Below, in pieces: positions 33,961-43,537 of a stretch of 44,325 bases of DNA. The stretch spans positions 1 through 44,325 of the forward strand of contig CAIPII010000221.1 of assembly GCA_903865035.1 (NCBI GenBank), read 5' to 3'. Both the position numbers and the translations under genes were made by a program. Below the pieces are notes generated by a model. The model saw only the letters and a list, made by a program, of their open reading frames with translations. It was not told the DNA's origin and made no database searches. Within the stretch, counting starts at the first letter, position 1; each line of letters opens with the position of its first letter. This stretch comes from an uncultured Burkholderiales bacterium. GTDB lineage: Bacteria > Pseudomonadota > Gammaproteobacteria > Burkholderiales > Burkholderiaceae_C.

Positions 33961-34462
33961 CTCTGCTCTCCAAAGAAAATACAAATTGACCGTTGTCTTT
34001 GAGCGCCAGCGCCAAAGATTGAGAACGATCAAGTGCAAAGCGCGCAGCGGCAAAATCCGCTTGCAGCGGTAGCTCTCTACCGCCCCGATCCACCAACACC
34101 GCCAAGCGAATTCGCATGGGGCGTCCGTAATCAAAGAGCTCGTTGATCACCGCACGAATGGTGCGACCTGTATAAAGGACATCGTCCAAGAGCACGATAT
34201 CGGCGCCTTCAACTTCGAAGGGCAAGTGCGTTTGACCTCCATTGCTCAAGCCCCTTTGATCAAAGTCATCCCTGTGCATGGCCGACGAAATGGCGCCAAC
34301 GGCGTTTTGAATTTGAAGCTCACGGCCCAATCTCTCAGCCATCCAAGCTCCACCCGAGGTCACCCCCACCACATGCGTGTTGGCGCTCACCCAGGGCTGT
34401 ATTCCCCTTTTGAGATCTTCAAATAATGCCTCGGCATCGATTGCAATTTGACCTTGCGTCAT
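33950..34462 (-). CDS. pyrR: Bifunctional PyrR regulator / uracil phosphoribosyltransferase
   Basis: A 170-residue phosphoribosyltransferase. The PRPP-binding motif is [20 protein letters not shown] and the later block VDRGGRELP is typical. In Bacillus PyrR binds pyr mRNA leaders. In betaproteobacteria the regulatory role is not proven, and I see no attenuator-like leader in the 48 bases between ruvX and pyrR. It may serve mainly as a salvage enzyme or enzyme regulator here. It overlaps pyrB by 11 bases. Confidence 0.92.
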   Translation of the reverse strand: MTQGQIAIDAEALFEDLKRGIQPWVSANTHVVGVTSGGAWMAERLGRELQIQNAVGAISSAMHRDDFDQRGLSNGGQTHLPFEVEGADIVLLDDVLYTGRTIRAVINELFDYGRPMRIRLAVLVDRGGRELPLQADFAAARFALDRSQSLALALKDNGQFVFSLESRDAI

Positions 34463-34510
34463 GTTCTTGTCCTGTGAAAGGTTTCTAGGATGCTAACTGC
34501 AAACGCAGTC

Positions 34511-34978
34511 CTAACTTTTATGGGTTTCAAAATATTGATTCAAAATGATGCATGCCGATAATGCATCCACATTGATGTTGGCTTTTTGACCGCCTTTTAA
34601 GGCACTGTCCTCAACCCAGGACTTGGCCTGCGTGGTGCTGTAGCGCTCATCGACCTCAAGCACGGGTAGTTTGAATTGGGCTCTCATTTGTTTGGCCATG
34701 TTTTGCGCAAAACGCGTTTGCTCATGGGGCTTGCCATCCGGATGAAGGGGTACTCCAACCACCAAGGCCTCGGGTTGCCACTCTTTGATGTATTGGGCCA
34801 TTTCCTGCAACCTTTGGTCTCCTTGGGCTTGGATGACCCCCAAGGGTTGGGCAGAGGCGAGCATGGCGCTACCGAAAGCCACACCGGTTCTTTTTTGCCC
34901 CAAATCAAAGGCCATCAGCGTTTGTGGATTGCGCGCTGGCAAAGGCTCATTGGAGGATTCAAGATGAGGGGCATTCAT
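34511..34978 (-). CDS. ruvX: Holliday junction resolvase-like RuvX/YqgF
   Basis: A 155-residue RNase H-like nuclease. The first Asp motif is MAFDLGQKRTGVAFG, the middle Glu/Asp region is VVGVPLHPDGKPHEQT and the last is VDERYSTTQA. YqgF is linked to pre-16S rRNA processing. ATG 34978 is used; an in-frame ATG at 35011 would overlap the algH end and is possible. It sits between algH and pyrR, a conserved order. Confidence 0.92.
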   Translation of the reverse strand: MNAPHLESSNEPLPARNPQTLMAFDLGQKRTGVAFGSAMLASAQPLGVIQAQGDQRLQEMAQYIKEWQPEALVVGVPLHPDGKPHEQTRFAQNMAKQMRAQFKLPVLEVDERYSTTQAKSWVEDSALKGGQKANINVDALSACIILNQYFETHKS

Positions 34979-34994
34979 CTTTGAACCCCAGCCA

Positions 34995-35624
34995 TCATGC
35001 CCGTCCCGCACTGGGAGAAATCATCCAAGACTCAAGCCCCAAAAGTGACAGCGCTTTGTCATAGCGCTCGTCAATGGGGGTGTCAAAAATCACAGCTGGA
35101 TCGGCGTCCACGGTGAGCCAAGCATTCTCAGCAAGCTCGGACTCGAGTTGCCCTTGAGCCCAGGCCGAATATCCCAAGGAGATGAGCACGCGCTTGGGAC
35201 CAGCACCAGTGGAGAGGGCTTGCAACACATCTCTAGACGTGGTCATCTCTAGACCCCCTGGGATGGAGAGCGTGGAGGCATAGATGGGGTCGTGCCCAGA
35301 GGCGTCAGCTTCTGTTGCGTTTTGCGCTTTGGGATCGAGCTCAAAGGCCTCGTGCAGTACAAAACCGCGCTCAGAGTGAACCGGGCCACCAATGAATACA
35401 GGGGACAAGGACAAATCAAGTCTGCCCAGTGGCAAGTCCACCTTTTCAAACAAACTTGTCATGCTCATGGGAGAGGGCTTGTTGATCACCAAACCCAGGG
35501 CACCTCGTTCGCTGTGCTCACACATGTAAACTACACTTCGAGAGAACATCTCATCCATCAAACTGGGCATGGCGATCAAGAAATGATGCGTCAAGTTCAT
35601 GGAAATGGGTTCATCTGAGTTCAT
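34995..35624 (-). CDS. AlgH/YqgE family protein
   Basis: A 209-residue protein of the UPF0301 family. The LTHHFLIAMPSLMDEMFSRSVVYMCEH start, the GALGLVINKP block and the RVLISLGYSAWAQGQLESE motif are diagnostic. Function is not settled; in Pseudomonas it was linked to alginate regulation. The gene starts a minus-strand block algH-ruvX-pyrR-pyrB-pyrX-plsC and lies 24 bases from the divergent photolyase gene, so promoters there must overlap. The ATG at 35600 (MNLTHH) is an alternative start. Confidence 0.92.
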   Translation of the reverse strand: MNSDEPISMNLTHHFLIAMPSLMDEMFSRSVVYMCEHSERGALGLVINKPSPMSMTSLFEKVDLPLGRLDLSLSPVFIGGPVHSERGFVLHEAFELDPKAQNATEADASGHDPIYASTLSIPGGLEMTTSRDVLQALSTGAGPKRVLISLGYSAWAQGQLESELAENAWLTVDADPAVIFDTPIDERYDKALSLLGLESWMISPSAGRA

Positions 35625-35648
35625 GCCCGCATTTTAGCAAAGCCCAAT

Positions 35649-37130
35649 ATGACAAAAGTTACACCCCTTGAACACGCTGTGGGTTTGATGTGGTTCAGAA
35701 GAGACCTTCGTCTCGAGGACAACCGCGCGTTAAAGCACGCTTTGGCCAGTTGCAAACAAGTCTTCGCTGTCTTTGTGCTCGACACCAACATTTTGGATCC
35801 CCTGCCCAAACAAGATCGCAGGGTCGAATTCATCTTGAATTGCTTGAACGAGTTGAACGCGAGCATTCAAGAATCGGCGCAATCCAAAGAGTGTGGCCTA
35901 TTGGTCCTTCATGACAAGGCCGAGCATGCCATTGCACCCCTTGCACAAAAACTGGGTGCGACCATCGTTTTTGCCAATCACGACGATGAGCCACAGGCAT
36001 TGAGCCGTGACGCAGCGGTGCGAGGAGAGTTGGCCAATTTAGGCATCTCTTTTGAAACGCACAAAGACCATGTCATCTTTGAGCGTGACGAAGTGCTCAG
36101 CCAATTGGGCAAGCCCTATGGTGTCTTCACCCCATATAAAAACGCTTGGCTCAAAAAGGTCACCGCCCACGATCTGGCCCCAGTCCAAGGGCGCGAGTTG
36201 GCTCAGTGGGGCAAACGACCCAAAGGACTTGAGAACACCCACCCCCCGACACTGCAGGAGATTGGCTTTGAGAGCACCAATCTGAGCACCTTGGGTGTGC
36301 CTCAAGGTGCACTAGGAGCGCGTCAACTCTTTGAAGACTTCAAATCGCGCATGACCCATTACCAAGATCGAAGAGACTTTCCCTTTGCCAAAGGACCGAG
36401 TTACTTGAGTGTGCATTTGCGCTTTGGCACCATCTCCATTCGGACATTGGCAAAGGCCGCTCACGAAGCCATGATGCAAGCCGATGTGGGCGCGGGCGTT
36501 TGGTTGTCTGAGCTCATCTGGAGAGATTTTTATCACCAAATCATGTTCCATCACCCAAGGGTCGTCAAAGGCTCCTTCAAGCCCGAATACGACCAAATCG
36601 TTTGGGAAAGTGGTGCATCAGCAAAGAAACTCTTCAACGCTTGGTGCAATGGTGAGACAGGCTACCCGCTGGTGGATGCTGCCATGATGCAACTCAATCA
36701 AACGGGCTATATGCACAACCGGCTGAGGATGGTGAGCGCTTGCTTTTTGATCAAAGATCTGGGGATCGATTGGCGTTGGGGTGAGGCCTATTTTGCTGAG
36801 CATTTGAACGATTTCGATTTGGCAGCCAACAACGGGGGATGGCAATGGGCAAGCTCCAGTGGGTGCGATGCTCAGCCCTACTTTCGCATCTTCAACCCCA
36901 TCACCCAGAGTGAGAAATTTGACCCCGATGGCAAATTCATCAAACGCTACTTGCCTCAGTTCACCGACTGGCCCAGCAAAGCGCTTCATGCTCCGTGGCT
37001 CGCGAGTTCGCCCAAGGAAAGTTTCAAGGGCGTGCAAATCGGCAAAGACTATCCCGAGCCCATCGTCGACCACGCCAAGGCTCGCGAGCTCACCTTGAAG
37101 CGTTACTCGGTGGTCAAAAAATCAATTTAA
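35649..37130 (+). CDS. phrB: Deoxyribodipyrimidine photolyase (class I CPD photolyase)
   Basis: A 493-residue light-driven DNA repair enzyme. The N-terminal antenna domain shows LMWFRRDLRLEDNRAL; the FAD domain shows ELIWRDFYHQIM, GYPLVDAAMMQL, MHNRLRMVSACFL and the block WASSSGCDAQPYFRIFNP, which is the class I signature. Trp residues of the electron-transfer chain appear to be present (e.g. NNGGWQWASS). It splits cyclobutane pyrimidine dimers using blue light. It suggests a habitat with sunlight. A cryptochrome or 6-4 photolyase is less likely given the motifs. No neighbours of related function are seen. Confidence 0.94.
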   Translation: MTKVTPLEHAVGLMWFRRDLRLEDNRALKHALASCKQVFAVFVLDTNILDPLPKQDRRVEFILNCLNELNASIQESAQSKECGLLVLHDKAEHAIAPLAQKLGATIVFANHDDEPQALSRDAAVRGELANLGISFETHKDHVIFERDEVLSQLGKPYGVFTPYKNAWLKKVTAHDLAPVQGRELAQWGKRPKGLENTHPPTLQEIGFESTNLSTLGVPQGALGARQLFEDFKSRMTHYQDRRDFPFAKGPSYLSVHLRFGTISIRTLAKAAHEAMMQADVGAGVWLSELIWRDFYHQIMFHHPRVVKGSFKPEYDQIVWESGASAKKLFNAWCNGETGYPLVDAAMMQLNQTGYMHNRLRMVSACFLIKDLGIDWRWGEAYFAEHLNDFDLAANNGGWQWASSSGCDAQPYFRIFNPITQSEKFDPDGKFIKRYLPQFTDWPSKALHAPWLASSPKESFKGVQIGKDYPEPIVDHAKARELTLKRYSVVKKSI

Positions 37131-37172
37131 GGGGATTCCCTCAGGGGCTTTGACTCCTGAGCAAGGCGTGCC

Positions 37173-37340
37173 TTAAATGGGCACCATCTCAAAGTCTTCT
37201 TTGCGCGCGGCGCACTCTGGACACGTCCAGTTCATGGGCACATCCGCCCATGCAGTTCCGGGTGCAATGCCGTGCTCGGGATCGCCAAGCGCCTCGTCGT
37301 AAATCCACCCACAAATCAAACACATCCAAGTCGTGCTCAC
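37173..37340 (-). CDS. Rubredoxin
   Basis: A 55-residue iron-sulfur electron carrier. Four cysteines bind one iron: Cys7 and Cys10 in CLICGW, Cys40 and Cys43 in CPECAA. The WIYDEALGDPEHGIAPGTAW middle is typical. I use the GTG at 37340, which gives the usual STTWMCLICGW start; GGAAGAAAG lies upstream. An ATG at 37325 would remove residues before Cys7. The frame is open further up, but that part looks non-coding. It is divergent from thiD, a pairing common in Burkholderiales. Confidence 0.9.
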   Translation of the reverse strand: MSTTWMCLICGWIYDEALGDPEHGIAPGTAWADVPMNWTCPECAARKEDFEMVPI

Positions 37341-37506
37341 AGTACCACTTTCTTCCCCCAAAAGGGAGCTGATTCGAGTCAAAGAAGCCACCCCTTGAGC
37401 GTCAAAATGTTCACAAGGGTGGCATAGAATGAAGTCCATTGTACAGACCCGATGAGGGCTGTATGCTTGTCAAATGCATTAGCCCATCACGGTCAACTCA
37501 GAAACC

Positions 37507-38442
37507 ATGAACGAAGATCTCACCCCAACACCCAATCCCGAAGCGGAAGAGTCTCCTCCCTGTGTATTGGTCTTCAATGCCAATGATCCCTCAGGTGCCG
37601 CTGGTTTGGGCGCAGACGTGCTCACCATGTCCTCCATGGGCGTGCACGCCTTGCCCATTGTCACTGGTGCCTACATGAGAGACACAGCGGAGATCTTTGA
37701 TCACGTGAGTTTTGACGAAGAAGCCGTGGCCGAGCAAGCCCGAGCCGTCTTGGAAGACATTTCTGTCTCGGTGATCAAGGTCGGGTTTTGTGGGAGCCCA
37801 GAAAACTTAAGCGTCATTGCCGAGACCAGCACCGACTACGCAGAGGTCCCAGTGATCGCCTACATGCCCAACTTGTCTTGGTGGTCAGAGGAACAAATTG
37901 ACGCTTACCTTGATGCTTTCAAAGAGTTGATCCTGCCCCAATCCACCTTGCTCATTGGCAATCACAACACGCTTTGGAGATGGCTCTTGCCCGATTGGAG
38001 CAGCGACAGAGCACCCGGACCCAGGGACATTGCCAAAGCGGCTTATGAAATGGGCACGCCCTACGTGATGATCACCGGAATCGTTGCACCCGATCAGTTC
38101 ATTGAGAACGTGCTGGCTTCTCCCAACTCTGTGCTGGTGAGTGAGAAGTTTGAACGCTTTGAGGCGGTTTTCTCAGGCGCTGGCGACACCATGAGCGCTG
38201 CCCTTGCGGCCTTGCTGGCCATGGGCACCGACCTTGAGAGCGCCACCCACGAAAGCTTGGCTTATCTCGATCGTGCCTTGGACTCTGGCTACCGACCTGG
38301 CATGGGCCATGTCATTGCAGATCGACTTTTTTGGGCACACGATGACGCCGAGGAAGGCGCGCAAACACCTGAAGAAGCAAGCGACACGCAGACCCTCATC
38401 AGCGAAGGCTTCTCTTTGCCTGGACACGAAACAAGACACTGA
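37507..38442 (+). CDS. thiD: Hydroxymethylpyrimidine/phosphomethylpyrimidine kinase (ThiD-like)
   Basis: A 311-residue ribokinase-fold enzyme. VFNANDPSGAAGLGADVLTMSSMG corresponds to the usual DPSGGAGIQAD block, and the anion-hole motif is FSGAGDTMSAALAALLA. It phosphorylates HMP and HMP-phosphate for thiamine synthesis. Both the N-terminal 18 residues and the acidic tail (DDAEEGAQTPEEASD) extend past the usual enzyme, and the DPSG block is somewhat altered, so specificity is less sure than the fold. No TPP riboswitch is seen upstream. It is followed by hemL 57 bases later on the same strand. Confidence 0.83.
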   Translation: MNEDLTPTPNPEAEESPPCVLVFNANDPSGAAGLGADVLTMSSMGVHALPIVTGAYMRDTAEIFDHVSFDEEAVAEQARAVLEDISVSVIKVGFCGSPENLSVIAETSTDYAEVPVIAYMPNLSWWSEEQIDAYLDAFKELILPQSTLLIGNHNTLWRWLLPDWSSDRAPGPRDIAKAAYEMGTPYVMITGIVAPDQFIENVLASPNSVLVSEKFERFEAVFSGAGDTMSAALAALLAMGTDLESATHESLAYLDRALDSGYRPGMGHVIADRLFWAHDDAEEGAQTPEEASDTQTLISEGFSLPGHETRH

Positions 38443-38499
38443 AATTCAACTCCCCTTTTGTCAACTCCCTTCACCACCCCTTTGCCCAAGCACACAGCC

Positions 38500-39801
38500 A
38501 TGACAGACCTCAATGAAACCCTTTTCAACCGAGCCAAACAAATCATCCCTGGTGGTGTGAACTCCCCCGTTCGCGCCTTCAAAGCGGTTGGCGGAACGCC
38601 TAAATTCATTGACCACGCCAAAGGGGCTTATTTTTGGGACGTCACTCAAAAGCGCTTCATCGATTACATCGGTTCATGGGGTCCCATGATTGTGGGGCAC
38701 TCACATCCTGAGGTTTTGGAGGCGGTGCAAAAGGCAGCGCTGGAGGGCTTCTCCTACGGTGCGCCCACCTTGCGAGAAATTGAATTGGTTGAAGCACTCA
38801 TCAAGATCACCCCCTCCATGGAGATGGTGCGCTTGGTGAGCTCGGGCACTGAGGCCGCCATGTCGGCCATTCGTTTGGCCAGAGGTGCCACGGGACGCAA
38901 CAAACTGATCAAATTTGAAGGTTGCTACCATGGACACGCAGATGCATTGCTGGTCAAAGCGGGCTCTGGCTTGGCCACGTTTGGAAACCCTACGAGTGCA
39001 GGCGTTCCTGCAGATGTGGTCAAAGACACGCTCGTCTTGGAGTACAACAACTTGGAGCAATTGGAAGAGGCTTTTGCTTTGCACAAAGACAGCATTGCGT
39101 GCGTGATGATCGAACCCATTGCTGGCAACATGAATTTTGTTCGTGCCACACCCGCCTTCGTTCAAAAGTGCCGCGAGCTTTGCACACGCCATGGCGCTTT
39201 ATTGGTCTTTGATGAGGTCATGAGCGGATGCAGGGTGGCTCTAGGCAGCGCACAAAGCGTTTACGCCAAACTGCTTCCTGGCTTTGAGCCCGACATCACG
39301 GTCATGGGCAAAGTCATTGGTGGCGGCATGCCCTTGGCCGCTTTTGGCGGCAAAAAAACCGTGATGGAACAACTCGCCCCCATGGGCCCTGTTTACCAAG
39401 CAGGCACTTTGAGTGGCAATCCCGTGGCCACGGCTTGTGGGCTCGCCACCTTGAACATCATCTCTCGCCCAGGCTTTTTTGAGAACTTGAGTCAAAAAAC
39501 CAAGCGACTCGTCGATGGACTTGAGCGCGTGGCCAAAGCCGCATCGGTTGAATTTTGCGGGGACTCTGAAGGAGGCATGTTTGGCTTTTTCTTGCTACCT
39601 GAGTTGCCACACAACTACCCTCAAGTCATGAAGAGCAACAGCGAGCATTTCAATCGATTCTTCCACGGCATGCTTGACGCCGGTGTGTACTTGGCCCCAG
39701 CGCTGTATGAGGCTGGCTTTGTGAGCGCGGCCCACACCGATGCAGACATCGATGAGACCGTTGCCCAAGCAGCTGAAGTTTTCAAGACCCTCAAGCACTG
39801 A
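38500..39801 (+). CDS. hemL: Glutamate-1-semialdehyde 2,1-aminomutase
   Basis: A 433-residue PLP enzyme that makes 5-aminolevulinate for heme in the C5 pathway. [20 protein letters not shown] at the N-terminus and [11 protein letters not shown] are typical; the PLP Lys271 is in [19 protein letters not shown] 38500 gives the usual start; the earlier in-frame start at 38458 adds residues unlike the family. A hairpin follows the stop codon. Confidence 0.95.
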   Translation: MTDLNETLFNRAKQIIPGGVNSPVRAFKAVGGTPKFIDHAKGAYFWDVTQKRFIDYIGSWGPMIVGHSHPEVLEAVQKAALEGFSYGAPTLREIELVEALIKITPSMEMVRLVSSGTEAAMSAIRLARGATGRNKLIKFEGCYHGHADALLVKAGSGLATFGNPTSAGVPADVVKDTLVLEYNNLEQLEEAFALHKDSIACVMIEPIAGNMNFVRATPAFVQKCRELCTRHGALLVFDEVMSGCRVALGSAQSVYAKLLPGFEPDITVMGKVIGGGMPLAAFGGKKTVMEQLAPMGPVYQAGTLSGNPVATACGLATLNIISRPGFFENLSQKTKRLVDGLERVAKAASVEFCGDSEGGMFGFFLLPELPHNYPQVMKSNSEHFNRFFHGMLDAGVYLAPALYEAGFVSAAHTDADIDETVAQAAEVFKTLKH

Positions 39802-39827
39802 GTCAAGCGTGCTTTAAAAGTTAGATT

Positions 39828-39851
39828 GGTGCATGCTTGGGAGCTTGCACC
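39828..39851. terminator. Bidirectional terminator between hemL and purH
   Basis: GGTGCA (39828-39833) and GCT (39835-39837) pair with AGC (39842-39844) and TGCACC (39846-39851), with one T-T mismatch and a 4-base loop. On the plus strand it is followed by TCTTTCTT; on the minus strand by AATCTAACTTTT. The hemL and purH genes converge here, which fits a two-way Rho-independent terminator. Confidence 0.6.
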
Positions 39852-39858
39852 TCTTTCT

Positions 39859-41439
39859 TCAATGCCTGAAATGCCTGACAGACGTCATCACCATGGCAAC
39901 GCCTTGCTCATCGGCAGCTGCAATCACCTCAGCATCTCTCATGGAGCCTCCCGGTTGAATCACCGCTTTGGCGCCCGATGCAATCACCACATCCAAGCCA
40001 TCCCTGAAGGGAAAGAACGCATCACTGGCAACCACAGAGCCCACCAAACTCAAGCCAGCCTCTTGGGCTTTGATGCTTGCGATTTTGGCAGAATCGAGTC
40101 GACTCATTTGACCCGCTCCAACACCCAAAGTCATGCCACCCGAGCAAAACACAATGGCATTGCTCTTGACGTAAGTGGCCACTCGCCATGCGAACAAGAG
40201 ATCGCGAATTTGCTCTGGCGTGGGCGCTAATTTGGTCACCACTTTCAATTGAGCTTCATGGATGGGCAAATGGTCCGAAGTCTGCAATAGCAAACCCGAT
40301 CCAATGCGCTTGAAGTCCCACTGGTTGCGACCCACCGCATCCAAATCGCCTCCATTCAAGACCATGGGGTCGAGCTTGATCTCGAGCACGCGCACATTGG
40401 GCTTGGTGGCCAAAACCTGCAAAGCAGCGGGCGTGTATGAAGGCGCCATCAGCACCTCCATGAACTGATTCATCAATTGACGCGCAAGGTCCTCACCCAC
40501 CTCGCGATTCAAAGCAATGATGCCACCAAAGGCCGAAGTGGGATCGGTTTTGAAGGCCTTTTGATAAGCGTGAAGTGCATCTTGAGCAATGGCCACACCA
40601 CAAGGGTTGGCGTGCTTGACGATCACACACGCAGGCGCATCAAAGCTCTTGACGCACTCCCAAGCAGCATCTGCATCAGCAATGTTGTTGTAAGAGAGTT
40701 CTTTGCCTTGGAGCTGAGTGCTGGTGACCAAAGTGCCACTTTTGGGGTGAAGCTCTTTGTAAAAGGCAGCCTCTTGGTGAGGATTCTCTCCGTAGCGCAA
40801 ATCTTGAACCTTCACAAAGCACTGGTTCAGTTGAGCAGGGAACTGGGCTTTTTGATCACCCTCTGTGAAGCTGGACAAGTAGTTTGCAATGGCTGCGTCG
40901 TATTGAGCGATGCGATTAAACGCCGCCACACTGAGCGCGAAGTGCGTCTTTTGTGAGAGGCTTTGATGGGGTGTGAATTCACTCAAGAAAGCCTCGTACT
41001 GAGAGGGATCGGTCAACACCGCCACATCCTTCCAATTTTTGGCTGCGGACCTCACCATCGCAGGCCCTCCGATGTCGATTTGCTCAATGGCGTCTTCCAG
41101 CGAACAGTTGGGCTTGGCCACCGTTTGCTCAAAAGGATACAAATTGACCACCAAGATGTCGATGCGCTCAATGCCATGCTCTTTGATGGTTTGCATGTGC
41201 AGTGCATCCTCACCCTTGGCCAAGAGTCCTGCATGAACCACGGGATGCAGTGTCTTCACACGACCATCGAGCATTTCAGGAAAATGGGTCAACTCTGAGA
41301 CCTCTTTGACCGGGATGCCGTGGTCTCTGAGTGCTTTGGCACTTCCGCCCGTGGAGATCAAATTCACGCCACAAGCGGCAAGCGCTTGAGCGAGCTCGAT
41401 GAGACCCGTTTTATCGGATACAGATAGCAATGCGTTCAT
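39859..41439 (-). CDS. purH: Bifunctional AICAR transformylase / IMP cyclohydrolase
   Basis: A 526-residue enzyme for the last two steps of IMP synthesis. The N-terminal cyclohydrolase domain shows [17 protein letters not shown] and [16 protein letters not shown]. The C-terminal transformylase has the catalytic Lys-His in [13 protein letters not shown] and the [12 protein letters not shown] block. Length is normal. The start overlaps the fis stop by ATGA, so fis and purH are coupled in a dusB-fis-purH operon. In many relatives ruvC follows; here hemL converges instead. Confidence 0.96.
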   Translation of the reverse strand: MNALLSVSDKTGLIELAQALAACGVNLISTGGSAKALRDHGIPVKEVSELTHFPEMLDGRVKTLHPVVHAGLLAKGEDALHMQTIKEHGIERIDILVVNLYPFEQTVAKPNCSLEDAIEQIDIGGPAMVRSAAKNWKDVAVLTDPSQYEAFLSEFTPHQSLSQKTHFALSVAAFNRIAQYDAAIANYLSSFTEGDQKAQFPAQLNQCFVKVQDLRYGENPHQEAAFYKELHPKSGTLVTSTQLQGKELSYNNIADADAAWECVKSFDAPACVIVKHANPCGVAIAQDALHAYQKAFKTDPTSAFGGIIALNREVGEDLARQLMNQFMEVLMAPSYTPAALQVLATKPNVRVLEIKLDPMVLNGGDLDAVGRNQWDFKRIGSGLLLQTSDHLPIHEAQLKVVTKLAPTPEQIRDLLFAWRVATYVKSNAIVFCSGGMTLGVGAGQMSRLDSAKIASIKAQEAGLSLVGSVVASDAFFPFRDGLDVVIASGAKAVIQPGGSMRDAEVIAAADEQGVAMVMTSVRHFRH

Positions 41440-41669
41440 AGTAATTTGTGCGCCAAAAGTTTTTTACGTAATGTGTTTCGGTTCAATCCCAACCAAAACG
41501 CGGCCTTGGATTGATTGCCATCGGCTTGTTTCATCACAATCTCAAGCAAAGGCTTCTCCACCACAAAGACCAACATCTCATGCAGGTTATCGGGCTCGGT
41601 CCCTTTGAGATCGCGAAAGTATGCCTCCATGCTTTGCTTGACAACGTCCTGTATGTTTTTCTTGCTCAT
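41436..41669 (-). CDS. fis: DNA-binding protein Fis
   Basis: A 77-residue nucleoid protein. The C-terminal helix-turn-helix is clear in [21 protein letters not shown] (about 51-71), as is the [11 protein letters not shown] dimer helix before it. Fis bends DNA and affects rRNA promoters and recombination. It overlaps both neighbours by ATGA (dusB upstream, purH downstream), the conserved arrangement. Confidence 0.95.
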   Translation of the reverse strand: MSKKNIQDVVKQSMEAYFRDLKGTEPDNLHEMLVFVVEKPLLEIVMKQADGNQSKAAFWLGLNRNTLRKKLLAHKLL

Positions 41670-42697
41670 TCAACTTCTTCCACTTCTAAAACCTCTTGAA
41701 CGCTTGGCCATCTCTCCATCTGATGGGCCAACACATCCAAATACGCCTGCACACGCATCAACTGCGCTTTGGGCTCTTCAATCACACACAGACTGGCCCA
41801 AAACTCATCCCTTTGGGGGAGACCTTTGGTGTACCAACCAATGTGCTTTCTTGCACTTCTGACTCCAATGAAGCTTCCGTACAAACTGTAGTGCTCCTCC
41901 AAATGCTCGAGCAAATGACGTCTGATCTCAACCACCAAGGGAGGGGCCAGACATTGCCCTGTTTGGAGAAAATGATCGATTTCACGAAAAATCCATGGAC
42001 GCCCTTGAGCGGCACGCCCAACCATCACGGCATCGGCCTGAGTGTGATCCAAGACCGAGCGTGCTTTTTGAGGTGAATCGATGTCTCCATTGGCCACAAC
42101 GGGAATGGAGACACTTTGTTTAATGGCTTTGATGGTGTCGTACTCGGCAAACCCTTTGTAACCTTGTTCACGCGTGCGGCCATGAAGGGTGAGCATCTGA
42201 ACGCCCAAAGACTCAGCAGCTTTGGCGATGACTGGTGCATTTTTGTGCGACTGTGCCCATCCGGTTCTCATCTTGAGGGTCACCGGCACTTGCTCGGGTG
42301 CGCAAGCATTGACCACAGCTTCAATGATGGACAGCGCCAAAGGCTCATCTTGCATCAACGCAGACCCCGCCCACTTTTGGCACACCTTCTTGGCTGGGCA
42401 ACCCATGTTGATGTCGATGATTTGCGCGCCACGAGCAATGTTTTCAAGCGCTGCACGGGCCATCTCTGAGGGATCCGTTCCTGCGATCTGAACGGCAATG
42501 GGACCCACCTCGCCTTGGTGATCGGCTCGTCTTTGGGTCTTCAAACTCGATTGCAATTGAGGCTTGGAGGTGATCATCTCACTCACCGCGTAGCCTGCAC
42601 CCAAACTCTTGCACAAACGCCTAAAAGGCCGATCGGTGACCCCCGCCATGGGCGCCACCATCAAAGGCTTGTCTAAGGTGTATTGACCAATGCGCAT
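41666..42697 (-). CDS. dusB: tRNA-dihydrouridine synthase B
   Basis: A 343-residue FMN enzyme that reduces uridine in the tRNA D-loop. MVAPMAGVTDRPFRRLC at the N-terminus, catalytic Cys100 in INMGCPAKKV, the LHGRTREQGYKG block and the NGDIDSPQKA region are all present. ATG 42697 is chosen as it begins the usual MRIG start; another in-frame start at 42739 is possible but less like the family. It leads the dusB-fis-purH operon and is divergent from the small membrane gene. Confidence 0.94.
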   Translation of the reverse strand: MRIGQYTLDKPLMVAPMAGVTDRPFRRLCKSLGAGYAVSEMITSKPQLQSSLKTQRRADHQGEVGPIAVQIAGTDPSEMARAALENIARGAQIIDINMGCPAKKVCQKWAGSALMQDEPLALSIIEAVVNACAPEQVPVTLKMRTGWAQSHKNAPVIAKAAESLGVQMLTLHGRTREQGYKGFAEYDTIKAIKQSVSIPVVANGDIDSPQKARSVLDHTQADAVMVGRAAQGRPWIFREIDHFLQTGQCLAPPLVVEIRRHLLEHLEEHYSLYGSFIGVRSARKHIGWYTKGLPQRDEFWASLCVIEEPKAQLMRVQAYLDVLAHQMERWPSVQEVLEVEEVE

Positions 42698-42745
42698 GAA
42701 ATGAGAAGGGCGAGAGGAATTAAAAAAAGCGAGGGTCAAGCAAGG

Positions 42746-42994
42746 GTGACCGAGTCAAACCATGCAAGGATTTTGTTCACCCTCATTGCGCTTGTCAGCA
42801 TTCATTTGCTGCAAGGTTTTCGGGCATCCTCTTTTCAGTGGAGTGCTGAATTTTATAGCACTTTGAGCGCCCTTCTTGGATTTATTTTTGGGTTGTTTTT
42901 GCTTGAGCGAATGGCTTTGCATGGGCTTCATCCCCCCTATACTCTGGGGCTATGGCAGATTGGAGCGCACACCTTTTCGATCCTCAACACATGA
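42746..42994 (+). CDS. Small membrane protein upstream of YqaA
   Basis: About 82 residues from a GTG at 42746, with two hydrophobic segments (ILFTLIALVSIHLLQGF and LSALLGFIFGLFLLERMAL). I recognise no family. Support for it being real is an ATGA overlap with the YqaA-like start at 42991 and the membrane-type composition. The frame opens further upstream to 42683, inside the dusB start region, so the start is uncertain. It could also be a spurious frame. Confidence 0.45.
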   Translation: MTESNHARILFTLIALVSIHLLQGFRASSFQWSAEFYSTLSALLGFIFGLFLLERMALHGLHPPYTLGLWQIGAHTFSILNT

Positions 42995-43497
42995 GCTCAT
43001 GGGGCTTGATGGGGTCCCTTGCTTTATTGGCGCTGATTGCTTTTTTATCTGCAACCTTGCTCCCCTTGGGCTCTGAGCCCGCACTGGTTGCGTTTTTGAT
43101 TTGGCAGCCTGAGTGGTGGATGCCCGCTCTGCTTTTGGCGACCGCGGGCAACAGTGCTGGAGGCCTCCTCAATTGGTGGATGGGCAAAGGCGCGAAATCA
43201 CAATGGGCAAAGAGAACCTTGCCCATCGAAAACCCTCAGAGCAGGGGTTGGATCTCCAACTGGTGTCACAACACTTTGAGTCTTTTGGGGCCCAAAGGCT
43301 TGGTCCTCAGTTGGCTGCCCTTGGTGGGCGACCCGTTGTGCGTGTTGGCCGGATGGCTTGAATGGAACTGGAAGTCCTGCCTGTGGTTCATGGCGTTGGG
43401 CAAAGGACTTCGTTATTCTTTTTTGAGTTGGGTCACCCTTGGCTCATTGCCTTGGATGGAAGACTTTGTGCGAAAAGGCATGAATCAATTCTTTTGA
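42991..43497 (+). CDS. YqaA/DedA-family membrane protein
   Basis: A 168-residue inner-membrane protein. LLALIAFLSATLLPLGSEPALVAFL, the AGNSAGGLLNWWMGKG motif and the SWLPLVGDPLCVLAGW motif are those of the SNARE-associated/DedA superfamily, in its short YqaA form. DedA proteins are linked to lipid carrier flipping and membrane homeostasis; the YqaA branch has no proven role. ATG 42991 overlaps the preceding small gene's stop. ATG 42952 would add 13 residues and is the alternative. Confidence 0.83.
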   Translation: MSSWGLMGSLALLALIAFLSATLLPLGSEPALVAFLIWQPEWWMPALLLATAGNSAGGLLNWWMGKGAKSQWAKRTLPIENPQSRGWISNWCHNTLSLLGPKGLVLSWLPLVGDPLCVLAGWLEWNWKSCLWFMALGKGLRYSFLSWVTLGSLPWMEDFVRKGMNQFF

Positions 43498-43522
43498 TTC
43501 ATGCCCCCCAACGCATCAAAAG
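43491..43522. terminator. Possible hairpin between yqaA and ychF
   Basis: CTTTTGAT (43491-43498) pairs with ATCAAAAG (43515-43522) over a 16-base loop. It covers the YqaA stop codon and lies before the end of the converging ychF gene, so a shared terminator is possible. The loop is long and there is no clear T-run, which weakens the call. Confidence 0.35.
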
Positions 43523-43537
43523 CTTACCCTTGAGAGA

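Noticed and set aside
37440-37506. TPP riboswitch upstream of thiD
   Set aside because: The 67-base spacer is too short, and I see no CTGAGA-type thi-box core there.
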